Below, in pieces: positions 1 through 5,404 of a stretch of 5,455 nt of DNA. How positions within the stretch are numbered: the first letter of the stretch is position 1; every line of letters starts with the position of its first letter. Source of the DNA: Pontiellaceae bacterium (lineage in GTDB: Bacteria > Verrucomicrobiota > Kiritimatiellia > Kiritimatiellales > Tichowtungiaceae); NCBI GenBank assembly GCA_029934215.1, contig JAOZMR010000199.1, positions 1-5,455 of the forward strand. Reading direction: 5' to 3'. The notes below the pieces were generated by a model. It was not told where the DNA came from, made no database searches, and was given only the letters and a program-made list of their open reading frames with translations. The position numbers and the translations under genes are program-made.

Positions 1-1
1 C

Positions 2-52
2 GGTCAATATCTAGGAATAACAGGGAAAATTGGCCTTATAATAAGTAGTTAG
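2..52 (+). CDS. Possible 3' end of a cassette gene (partial, product unknown)
   Basis: An open frame runs from the window edge for 16 codons (GQYLGITGKIGLIISS) to a TAG at 50-52. The stop lies about 30 bases before attC1, the usual place for a cassette gene to end, and the peptide has an ordinary hydrophobic/glycine pattern. Frame 1 is also open, to a stop at 46-48, so the choice of frame is uncertain. The fragment is too short to name a family, and its start lies outside the window. Confidence 0.3.
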   Translation, partial: GQYLGITGKIGLIISS

Positions 53-82
53 TATGTCTGCTCGTTTACACATTGCTTTACA

Positions 83-136
83 TGCTAACTTTGTCTTGCT
101 GGCCGACCTAGCGGCGGCAGAAGAACGGTGTTAGTA
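83..136 (+). repeat. attC1 integron recombination site
   Basis: The left outer box is GCTAAC (84-89) and the right core is GTTAGTA (130-136), with the predicted crossover between G130 and T131. Inside, TCTT (94-97) pairs with AAGA (121-124) and G98 is unpaired on the left arm only. CTG-CCG pairs with CGGCAG (115-120) and contains one additional inserted G around 101-102. A106 is bulged, and CC/GG closes a TAGC loop. The left spacer TTTG and right spacer ACGGT form the unpaired central spacer. The extra G on the left arm gives the site + orientation. The extra stem bulge distinguishes this copy from the other four. Confidence 0.88.
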
Positions 137-393
137 GGTCAATCGTCCTTAATTGTTTTCAATATCAATCATTTCTTTTGTACTGTCTAATTACTGTTAC
201 GTTATTTATCTACATTTGATGGTTCTAAAGTGAAATTGATAGAACGTAATTTTAGGATTATTTGATATAGTTCTTACATTAAGAGATCAGAAGTTGATTT
301 TGGTTTAGTCATTAATCTGGCCAATTCAATATAACAAATAGCTAGAATCTAACTTAGTCTTGCTCCCGACCTAGCGGCGGGAGAAGAACGGTG
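131..393 (+). mobile_element. Integron gene cassette with no recognisable ORF (263 bp)
   Basis: This is the interval between the predicted crossover points of attC1 and attC2. I read the frames on both strands and found only very short ORFs, for example 11 codons from a GTG at 231 and 12 codons on the minus strand. It is therefore a non-coding cassette, a decayed one, or one carrying an RNA or promoter. The only structure I see is a 6-bp inverted repeat, GTTCTA (222-227) and TAGAAC (240-245), around a 12-base loop. A weak promoter-like TTGATA (236-241) has TATTTG (259-264) 17 bases downstream, and a better -10 look-alike, TATAGT, at 266-271. None of these is strong enough for its own entry. 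The sequence is A+T-rich like the next cassette. Confidence 0.65.
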
Positions 394-399
394 TTAGGC
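347..399 (+). repeat. attC2 integron recombination site
   Basis: This is the most canonical copy. The left box ATCTAAC (347-353) fits RYYYAAC and the right core GTTAGGC (393-399) fits GTTRRRY, with the predicted crossover after G393. The spacers are TTAG and ACGGT. TCTT pairs with AAGA, followed by an unpaired G on the left arm. CTCCCG pairs with CGGGAG, A is bulged, and CC/GG closes a TAGC loop. It ends the ORF-less cassette and joins it to the three-gene cassette. Confidence 0.92.
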
Positions 400-421
400 T
401 ATACACCCACAACAAAAAAGT

Positions 422-1147
422 ATGGCTATTAGACAATTAACAGATATGAAAAGAGAAAAAGATATAGAAGAATTATTAAATGAAACGTATGAATTACTAC
501 AACAAATTAAATCTACCTATGAAATTGCAAAAACAAATGAAGATATTATCACCATAGCAAAACCAAAAGTTAAAAGCTGTCTTGAACACCTTAGAAGTTC
601 ACTTGATTACATAGCAGTAGATATTTATGAAAGCTACAATAACAACAAAAAAGATGTTTATTTTCCATATGGAAAAAATAAAAAAGTATTTATAAAAAGT
701 TTAAATAAAAATTTACCCAACTTAGATAGTAAATATGTATCTATTTTAGAATCAGTACAGCCTTATATTTGTAATGATAAATGGTTAATAAATCTATGTC
801 GTATTACAAATTTTAATAAACATGTTGAACTACAAAAATGTGAAAGAGTGAATAGTAATAAATTGACTACTAGAGTAGGTAATATAGGTACAGTAGAAGG
901 TTCAGGTACCTTACATATTGGTAAAATTGTTGTTAATGGTGTATGTATTAACTCAAAAGGGCCATTAATAATAACAGATAACCAGTCTGTTAAAGATATA
1001 GAATCTGTATTTGATGTACCAGTACAGGTTAGAAGAAATTATAATTGGGTTAAATTTACGTTTAAAGGAACAAATATAGATGTTGTGTTATTACTAGATA
1101 AATCGTTAAATAAAATTAGAATGCTTACAAAAAAAATTTATATATAG
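422..1147 (+). CDS. Uncharacterised protein with HEPN-like features
   Basis: The 241-residue protein has no signal peptide or membrane segment and is probably cytosolic. Its N-terminal third is helical and charged, with a segment around residues 58-70 reading LEHLRSSLDYIAVDIYE. It then has FPYG near residue 81, a helical QPY segment near 114, and RITNFNKHVEL near residues 127-137. This order (LRS-LDY, FP, QPY, N-x-KH-x-L) resembles a widespread group of bacterial hypothetical proteins in which the last motif reads N-x-DKHR-x-L. RITNFNKH also matches the loose R-x6-H spacing seen in HEPN RNases, but that is inference and not proof of activity. The C-terminal half looks beta-rich. The ATG at 422 is 28 bases after the cassette boundary and lacks a clear Shine-Dalgarno sequence; a second ATG lies at 446. 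Its position just upstream of a restriction-modification pair suggests a defence role, but an independent function is equally possible. Confidence 0.8.
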   Translation: MAIRQLTDMKREKDIEELLNETYELLQQIKSTYEIAKTNEDIITIAKPKVKSCLEHLRSSLDYIAVDIYESYNNNKKDVYFPYGKNKKVFIKSLNKNLPNLDSKYVSILESVQPYICNDKWLINLCRITNFNKHVELQKCERVNSNKLTTRVGNIGTVEGSGTLHIGKIVVNGVCINSKGPLIITDNQSVKDIESVFDVPVQVRRNYNWVKFTFKGTNIDVVLLLDKSLNKIRMLTKKIYI

Positions 1148-1158
1148 CTCATAGCATC

Positions 1159-1188
1159 CTATAACTAGTTATTTACTTTAAGTTATAG
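1159..1188 (+). promoter_or_regulatory. Inverted-repeat operator-like site upstream of the methyltransferase
   Basis: CTATAACT (1159-1166) and AGTTATAG (1181-1188) are exact inverted repeats with a 14-base spacer. The left half also belongs to a perfect 12-base palindrome, ATAACTAGTTAT (1161-1172), so AGTTAT occurs twice in direct orientation at 1167 and 1181. The site lies in the only sizeable gap of the cassette, upstream of both candidate methyltransferase starts. Restriction-modification operons are often controlled by paired palindromes bound by a controller protein or by the methyltransferase itself, but no controller gene is visible here. A weak hairpin that ends or attenuates the first gene's transcript is the alternative; no T-run follows it. 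Confidence 0.4.
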
Positions 1189-1233
1189 TTCACTAACCAA
1201 ATCTATTCCTATGTGCTATCTGAATTTATCATC

Positions 1234-1238
1234 GGAGG
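1234..1238 (+). promoter_or_regulatory. Ribosome binding site GGAGG favouring a TTG start at 1244
   Basis: A perfect GGAGG lies five bases before an in-frame TTG at 1244. The upstream in-frame ATG at 1211 has no purine-rich motif before it. This is the strongest Shine-Dalgarno sequence seen in the window, and it decides the start in favour of TTG. Confidence 0.6.
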
Positions 1239-1243
1239 TTAAA

Positions 1244-2590
1244 TTGAATTCAAATAACAAACAATTAACACTTTTTCAACAAGAATTGCCACATGATGTA
1301 AAAAATTGGGGAACATTTAAAGATAGTTTAAAAGCTCCAGTTCATAGATGGTTTACATATCCAGCCGGTTTTTCATTCAAAGCAGTAGAACATTCTTTTG
1401 CAAGATTTTTTATTACCGAAGGAATGACTGTTTATGATCCGTTTATGGGTTCTGGCACTACAAATTTGACTGCTAAATCAAAAGGAATATCATCTATTGG
1501 TGTAGAAGCACACTCATTCGTGTATGAGATAACAAAAGCAAAAATGGAATGGGATATTGATAAAAAAAAGATACAAAAATTTATCAGTTACTTAAACAGT
1601 AATTTTCACAACAAACTAAACAGCTTATCAGATAATAAAAACTTTTCATTATCGCATTATTTTCCAGAATTAGTTGTAAAATGTTACTCAGAAGAAACAT
1701 TAAAAAAATTACTAACAATACGTGAACTTTATAATGGTTATGTATTTGAAAATAAAGAAAAAAATTTCTTTTTTGTAGTAATTACAGCACTATTAAGAAA
1801 TATATCTAGTGCTGCAACTGGTTGGCCTTATATTGCTCCTAAAAAAGTGAAAATAACTTCATCTGACAAAGATGCTTTGCAAGAATTCAACACACTTGCA
1901 TTATCAATGCTACAAGATTTAGAAGATATTAAATTTTTTTCTGATGTTGATTATAAAAAATCTAACCATAAGCTGATTTTAGGTAGTTCTGTGGATGTTT
2001 CTATTGATAATGAAAGTATCGATCATGTTTTTACATCGCCTCCTTACTTGAATAATTTTGACTATTCTGATAGGACTAGATTAGAATTATATTTCTGGGG
2101 GATTGCAAAAAATTGGAAAGATATTTCTGACAAAATAAGAACAAAACTGATAACTTCAGCTACAACTCAAATACAAAGAAGTAATCCAAAATATAAAATA
2201 GATAATGAGTTTAAATCAAAATGTCCAGAAGTAACAAAGTTTATCCAAGATTCGGCAAATAAATTAAGTGAGTTAAGAAAAGTTAAAGGTGGTAAAAAAA
2301 GTTATGATCTAATGCTAATTGGGTATTTCAATGATATGTATAAGATAATAACTGAAGTATACCGAGTTTTAAAAAAAGATACTAAAGCTTTATTTGTACT
2401 TGGAGACTCAGCACCTTATGGTGTTTATATACCAACGGATAAATTAATAGGTGAAATAGGCTGTGCTATTGGTTTTGATTCTTATTCGTTGGAAATTTTA
2501 AGAAAGCGTGGGGATAAATGGAAAGGAAATCCTCAAAGACATCATGTATCATTACGAGAATCAATTGTCATACTGGAGAAAAATGCCTGA
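1244..2590 (+). CDS. Type II-like DNA methyltransferase (N4-cytosine or N6-adenine)
   Basis: The protein transfers a methyl group from S-adenosylmethionine to an exocyclic amino group in a DNA target, protecting host DNA from the partner nuclease. With the TTG start it has 448 residues; an ATG at 1211 would add 11. HRWFTYPAGFS (about 34-44) looks like the motif X region. DPFMGSGTT (65-73) is the AdoMet-binding motif I. TSPPYLNN (from 264) is catalytic motif IV of the (S/T)PPY type. VLKKDTKALFVLGDS further on fits a later core strand. About 190 residues separate motifs I and IV, room for a target-recognition region, so the order X-I-TRD-IV suggests an alpha-type arrangement. TSPPY favours N4-cytosine, but some N6-adenine enzymes share it. 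The stop overlaps the nuclease start by 8 bases. The recognition sequence cannot be read from the protein. Confidence 0.93.
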   Translation: MNSNNKQLTLFQQELPHDVKNWGTFKDSLKAPVHRWFTYPAGFSFKAVEHSFARFFITEGMTVYDPFMGSGTTNLTAKSKGISSIGVEAHSFVYEITKAKMEWDIDKKKIQKFISYLNSNFHNKLNSLSDNKNFSLSHYFPELVVKCYSEETLKKLLTIRELYNGYVFENKEKNFFFVVITALLRNISSAATGWPYIAPKKVKITSSDKDALQEFNTLALSMLQDLEDIKFFSDVDYKKSNHKLILGSSVDVSIDNESIDHVFTSPPYLNNFDYSDRTRLELYFWGIAKNWKDISDKIRTKLITSATTQIQRSNPKYKIDNEFKSKCPEVTKFIQDSANKLSELRKVKGGKKSYDLMLIGYFNDMYKIITEVYRVLKKDTKALFVLGDSAPYGVYIPTDKLIGEIGCAIGFDSYSLEILRKRGDKWKGNPQRHHVSLRESIVILEKNA

Positions 2591-3407
2591 TTATAAACTT
2601 GTTACAAATCCCGGCAGTGCAATAGGAGAAGCGGTTGGAGCTTCAATGGAAAAAGCCTTAGAAATTTTGTTAGTTTCTGTTGCTGACGAGCATGGCTGTC
2701 ATTACTTAACATCTGGTATCAGAAAAACAAAGGCTGGTCAAAAAGTAAAAAAACTTTTAATGTCAGATAATTATGGCAATGAATATGATATTGATGGTGT
2801 ATTAGCAAACGAAGCAATGCAACCAATTATCATTTTTGAATCTAAGTATATTCGATATAAAAAACATAATCGGGATAAAGGTAGCTGGATATGTAATGCC
2901 CATTCCGCAGTGAGAAGAAGGTATCATAGTATAAGAAGCTCTATAGCTATTTTAGCTGGAAATTGGAGTGGCTCATCACAAGCTATGATGCAAAGCAATG
3001 ATATAAATTTGTTTTTGATTCCGTTTGAACATATATGTAAAATATTAGAAGGTTTAAATATTGATTTTAATTGGGAAGAAAAAAATCAACAAAAAGCAAC
3101 TGATGCTTGGCATAATTTTAATCAACTAACTGATGAACAGAAAAAAATTATCGGTATAAAAATGATTGAAACTATTAAAGATAATCTTATTCCTTTAATA
3201 GAAAAAATTCTTGATGATTCAATTGATAGAGAAGTTGAAAAAGTTTTGGTGGAACTTATTTCAAATTTAGGTGAAGTAAAGGTTTATGAATTTGAATCTG
3301 TAGATGAAGCATTAAATTTCCTAACACAAGACAATTTAACAGAATTATTTTTGACAACTGATTCTTTTTCTTTATTTGATCCTCCACCTGAATTTAATGA
3401 TGTATAG
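2583..3407 (+). CDS. Putative restriction endonuclease (PD-(D/E)XK fold)
   Basis: The protein is predicted to cut DNA at the site protected by the methyltransferase immediately upstream. I chose the ATG at 2583 (274 residues). It has GGAG at 2575-2578 and overlaps the methyltransferase stop by 8 bases, typical of translational coupling. An ATG at 2508 would add 25 residues that are only the methyltransferase reading shifted by one frame. The nuclease signature is YDIDGVL (68-74), then a hydrophobic strand PIIIF and ESK (86-88). This gives an acidic residue (D69 or D71) followed by E-x-K, as expected for PD-(D/E)XK. E23, in an N-terminal helix, could be the additional acidic residue. After the core comes the basic stretch RYKKHNRDKGSW (91-102) and a conserved-looking AHSAVRRRYHSIR helix. 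The C-terminal half is helical and acidic. I do not recognise a named restriction enzyme. The gene ends about 22 bases before attC3, as cassette genes usually do. Confidence 0.85.
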   Translation: MPDYKLVTNPGSAIGEAVGASMEKALEILLVSVADEHGCHYLTSGIRKTKAGQKVKKLLMSDNYGNEYDIDGVLANEAMQPIIIFESKYIRYKKHNRDKGSWICNAHSAVRRRYHSIRSSIAILAGNWSGSSQAMMQSNDINLFLIPFEHICKILEGLNIDFNWEEKNQQKATDAWHNFNQLTDEQKKIIGIKMIETIKDNLIPLIEKILDDSIDREVEKVLVELISNLGEVKVYEFESVDEALNFLTQDNLTELFLTTDSFSLFDPPPEFNDV

Positions 3408-3429
3408 GATTAATTAGTGTCAGAATTAG

Positions 3430-3482
3430 TTCTAACTAAATCTTGGAGCCGACCTATCGGCGGCTCAAGAATGGTGTTAGTT
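3430..3482 (+). repeat. attC3 integron recombination site
   Basis: The left box is TTCTAAC (3430-3436) and the right core GTTAGTT (3476-3482), with the crossover after G3476. TCTT pairs with AAGA around an unpaired left-arm G. The stem is GAGCCG/CGGCTC, different from attC2 and attC5 at several positions, yet every change is matched on the opposite arm. The A bulge and CC/GG pair are kept around a TATC loop. The right spacer is ATGGT where other copies have ACGGT. It closes the restriction-modification cassette. Confidence 0.9.
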
Positions 3483-3501
3483 GTGATACGAGGTCACATA
3501 A

Positions 3502-3530
3502 TTGTATGTATTTATAGGATATTTTATATA
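3502..3530 (+). promoter_or_regulatory. Candidate sigma70-type promoter
   Basis: TTGTAT (3502-3507) and TATATA (3525-3530) are separated by 17 bases, close to the housekeeping consensus. It lies about 25 bases inside the cassette on the + strand, where it could drive the downstream lipoprotein gene independently of the integron promoter. The region is A+T-rich, so a chance match is possible. Confidence 0.35.
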
Positions 3531-3560
3531 TCTTAGCATACTTAGTATGTATCTAAGGAT
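3528..3560 (+). repeat. Imperfect palindrome overlapping the candidate promoter
   Basis: CATAC TTA GTATG (3537-3549) is a perfect inner inverted repeat. It is extended by CTTAG (3532-3536) against CTAAG (3553-3557) after a 3-base bulge, and then ATA-type ends with one extra G. If the candidate promoter is real, this sits at or just after its transcription start. That position would suit an operator or a 5' hairpin. No T-run follows, so it does not look like an intrinsic terminator. Confidence 0.4.
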
Positions 3561-3795
3561 AAGGGCCAAGTATCATATTGACGCTATTTTATTCTGGGTG
3601 AAGAAGTCAAATTTTTGCATCATGTATAAGAATCGAGCATAGTTTTAAAATTATATGCTGATAATGGCTCACAACACAATATCAACCTTAACCGACCTTA
3701 CTACGGAGAATCTGCATGAAAAGCAAACACTGCACATAATAGAAACCACTGCTAACAAATGGTAAACCAAACGTTCACAAACAAAAAGAGATAAA

Positions 3796-4224
3796 ATGCC
3801 AAGAAATCAATCGTACACAAATTCCACAGCTATACTAGCCGTATTGCTTTTCTGTTTCAGCGTGGTCAGTGGCTGCGGGAATAATTCGCCAATCGCAGGA
3901 TCTTGGACTACAGTTGATGGTAGCATAATTGATGGAATCCCTTTTAAAATGAACATCAGCCTGACACATAATAGCGATGTCGTAGGAGGAACAGCTGAGA
4001 TAGTCCTGAAAAATAGAGGAGACCTTCCAGATGATCCGTTCCAGCTCACGGAGATGAGGTTTGACGGAGAACGACTCTCTTTCGTGAGCCTCACATTTCC
4101 CAAGGATCGAGATGAGTGTTTAATTCTACATCTCAAGCTTGACAAAGAACACCTCAAAGGAACATTCCGTGAAATTGATAATGCTAAAGAGAATGCAATG
4201 GAGATCGTATTCAGAAGAGAGTAA
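3796..4224 (+). CDS. Small predicted lipoprotein of unknown function
   Basis: The 142-residue protein begins with a lipoprotein signal peptide: a short polar start, the hydrophobic run AILAVLLFCFSVV (12-24), and lipobox VSGC (24-27) with Cys27 as the lipidated residue. After cleavage about 115 residues remain. They begin GNNSPIAGSW and consist of alternating beta-type segments (FKMNISL, GGTAEIVL, LSFVSLTF, LILHLKL, LKGTFRE). This pattern suggests a small beta-barrel or sandwich like many 'extrinsic' envelope lipoproteins, but I cannot assign a family. The start has AAGAG (3786-3790) five bases upstream. Its base composition is clearly more GC-balanced than the restriction-modification cassette, which points to a different source. 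A long open frame on the opposite strand over 3807-4157 is a shadow of this gene. Confidence 0.82.
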   Translation: MPRNQSYTNSTAILAVLLFCFSVVSGCGNNSPIAGSWTTVDGSIIDGIPFKMNISLTHNSDVVGGTAEIVLKNRGDLPDDPFQLTEMRFDGERLSFVSLTFPKDRDECLILHLKLDKEHLKGTFREIDNAKENAMEIVFRRE

Positions 4225-4248
4225 CGTACAGTGCTGAACAGTGGTAAA

Positions 4249-4288
4249 AGGGGTCAGGCTCGAATTAAATCTGGCCCAAATTAAACCC
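4249..4288. repeat. Possible remnant of a dispersed intergenic repeat
   Basis: The segment begins AGGGGTCAGGCTCGAATT and contains two copies of AATTAAA (4263-4269 and 4279-4285). From memory, GGGGTCAGGCT(C/T)GAATT-like stretches recur between genes in many bacterial genomes, often near REP-associated (Y1 family) transposase genes. No transposase is present here. The identification rests on recall of the motif and only one copy is in the window. Confidence 0.3.
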
Positions 4289-4295
4289 AAAAATG

Positions 4296-4354
4296 TGCTA
4301 ACTTGCCCTTGCTCCCGACGCAAAAAGCCGCGCGGGAGAAGAGGGGTGTTAGTA
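4296..4354 (+). repeat. attC4 integron recombination site (divergent loop)
   Basis: The left box is TGCTAAC (4296-4302) and the right core GTTAGTA (4348-4354), with the crossover after G4348. The stem CTCCCG/CGGGAG, the unpaired left-arm G and the bulged A match attC2. The tip differs: CGC/GCG closes an AAAAAGCC loop instead of CC/GG around four bases, making this the longest copy. The inner box is CTT/AAG with an extra A on the right, and the spacers read TTGCC and GAGGGGT, so this arm has drifted most. Confidence 0.85.
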
Positions 4355-5404
4355 GATTATCAAATAAAAAGAGAAAAATGTATGATGATAAAACAGATGG
4401 TAAAAGTGACTTTTTTGGTTACTATCTTTATGGTTCTTTTTCATGGAATCATATTAGCTGGCCCAATAAAATATACTGTAGGTGGTCACGTAGCAGCACT
4501 TACAGAGGAACTTCTGGATAAAACGATTAGTTTATCTGTGGCAAAAGATTATCAAGCCCTTCAAGAACTTTTAGATTCTAAGATGGTTATAGTTCTAAAA
4601 AAAGGACTAAAAGTAGAAGTGGTGGATACAAAACTGTTCAGCGGACAAGTTAAGATACGTTCGTTCGGAACAAATATCGAGCTTTGGACAGTAATTGAAG
4701 CACTTACTGATACCAAGGTGAAGGATACAGAAAATACCACAGAAAAAGAGGCAAAAGAATCTGATGGACTGTATAGCTTAAATATCAATGCAACACCTTC
4801 GGACAGCATTATCAAGATAATGAACATCACACCAAAATATGAACCCGGCATTAAGTTAAAAACTGGTAAATATGATGTTTTAGTCGCTAAAAATGGTTAC
4901 AAAGAATGGCGTGAGTGGGTTGAAATTGTAAACTCTAATTTGTCTATAGATGTTTCATTAGAGTCAAAAAGTTCCAACTCTTCAATAGATGAAACTGGAA
5001 AAACAAAGCAAAAATGGTATGAAGGTGGAACACTCCATCAGAAAAGTGCATTAATATGGCAGACAGCATCACAAAAAAATAAATTGGCAACATGTGCAGA
5101 TTTGGTTGCTGTTATGTTGAAACAGAAAATGTTAAAGGAATCCATACAGGAAAAAATTAACTCTGTTGATGACATAAAGTTTTTGGCTACAGAGCTTGTT
5201 GTTGGACTTGATGCTGCCTTTAAAAAAAGTCATAATGAAGCTGAAAACAAAAAGCTTTACACGAATCAAAAGGTAAATGAAACTGCAGCAATGTTGGTTA
5301 TGATGATGGGATGGTTAAAGTAAAAGCTCGGAAATAATTGGGAGCAGAGTAAATTTAATTCTAACTTGGTCTTGCTCCCGACCTTTGGCGGGAGAAGAAC
5401 GGTG
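4349..5404 (+). mobile_element. Integron cassette with a PEGA-domain protein gene (1056 bp)
   Basis: This interval lies between the crossover points of attC4 and attC5 and holds one gene at 4382-5323. It has the standard compact cassette layout: 33 bases of leader with a ribosome binding site and about 35 bases between the stop codon and attC5. Confidence 0.78.
4382..5323 (+). CDS. Exported PEGA-domain protein of unknown function
   Basis: I chose the ATG at 4382 (313 residues; another follows at 4385). It has AAGAG (4369-4373) eight bases upstream, and the protein then opens with a signal peptide. The frame is open back to 4241, but that would translate through attC4. Residues 1-26 are a signal sequence or N-terminal anchor (FLVTIFMVLFHGIILA), probably cut after Ala26. 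Residues about 68-109 (VLKKGLKVEVVD, then VKIR and WTVIEAL) resemble a small SH3-like beta domain. A Lys/Glu/Thr-rich linker follows. Residues about 132-195 form a PEGA domain: INATPSDSIIKI, then YEPGIKLKTGKYDVLVAKNGY. From W212, WYEGGTLH and NKLATCADLVAVML form a helical C-terminal module, which I recall from other uncharacterised secreted proteins. PEGA domains are common on surface or periplasmic proteins and are thought to bind partners or wall components. No catalytic motif is seen. Confidence 0.85.
   Translation: MMIKQMVKVTFLVTIFMVLFHGIILAGPIKYTVGGHVAALTEELLDKTISLSVAKDYQALQELLDSKMVIVLKKGLKVEVVDTKLFSGQVKIRSFGTNIELWTVIEALTDTKVKDTENTTEKEAKESDGLYSLNINATPSDSIIKIMNITPKYEPGIKLKTGKYDVLVAKNGYKEWREWVEIVNSNLSIDVSLESKSSNSSIDETGKTKQKWYEGGTLHQKSALIWQTASQKNKLATCADLVAVMLKQKMLKESIQEKINSVDDIKFLATELVVGLDAAFKKSHNEAENKKLYTNQKVNETAAMLVMMMGWLK

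Larger units (their letters stand above)
394..3476 (+). mobile_element. Large three-gene integron cassette carrying a restriction-modification pair (3083 bp)
   Basis: This interval lies between the crossover points of attC2 and attC3 and contains three + strand genes with no intact attC between them. Most integron cassettes carry one ORF, so three genes in one unit is unusual. The whole interval is strongly A+T-rich compared with the attC sites and the following lipoprotein gene, which suggests one common origin for the three genes. The last two genes are translationally coupled, while the first is separated from them by 63-96 bases depending on the methyltransferase start. Loss of an attC that once separated gene 1 from the other two is possible. 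Confidence 0.75.
3477..4348 (+). mobile_element. Integron cassette with a lipoprotein gene (872 bp)
   Basis: This interval lies between the crossover points of attC3 and attC4. It carries one accepted gene at 3796-4224. The leader from 3483 to 3795 is about 310 bases without a convincing gene, far longer than the leader of the other coding cassettes (about 28-33 bases). The leader holds a promoter-like sequence and an imperfect palindrome (3502-3560). It also holds two tiny ORFs, of 31 codons from 3547 and 33 codons from 3664, which I did not accept. The 72 bases after the gene include a stretch resembling a dispersed intergenic repeat. Confidence 0.75.

Noticed and set aside
2508..2582. Upstream ATG for the nuclease gene
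   Set aside because: The 25 extra residues overlap the methyltransferase C-terminus in another frame; ATG 2583 has GGAG upstream and gives the usual short overlap.
3547..3642. 31-codon ORF starting in the cassette leader
   Set aside because: It is short, has no ribosome binding site, and its start lies in the imperfect palindrome. A real small protein cannot be excluded.
3664..3765. 33-codon ORF (MAHNTISTL...) before the lipoprotein
   Set aside because: It is short, has no Shine-Dalgarno sequence, and shows no recognisable pattern.
3660..3770. Degenerate attC (TCACAACAC, CTTAACC, GCTAAC elements)
   Set aside because: I could not pair the inner boxes or find an unpaired G, and the element does not match the five clear copies.
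3807..4157. 116-codon ORF on the minus strand
   Set aside because: It lies opposite the lipoprotein gene, which has a clear signal peptide, lipobox and ribosome binding site. The minus-strand translation is Ser/Arg-rich and has no protein-like pattern.
4126..4323. 65-codon ORF on the minus strand
   Set aside because: It runs across the lipoprotein 3' end, the repeat-like stretch and half of attC4, so its frame crosses a recombination site.
4241..4381. N-terminal extension of the PEGA protein
   Set aside because: It would be translated through attC4 and would bury the signal peptide behind about 47 polar residues.
4303..4521. 72-codon + strand ORF
   Set aside because: It starts inside attC4 and overlaps the well-supported PEGA-domain gene in another frame.
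4561..4851. 96-codon ORF on the minus strand
   Set aside because: It is a shadow of the PEGA-domain gene with no independent support.
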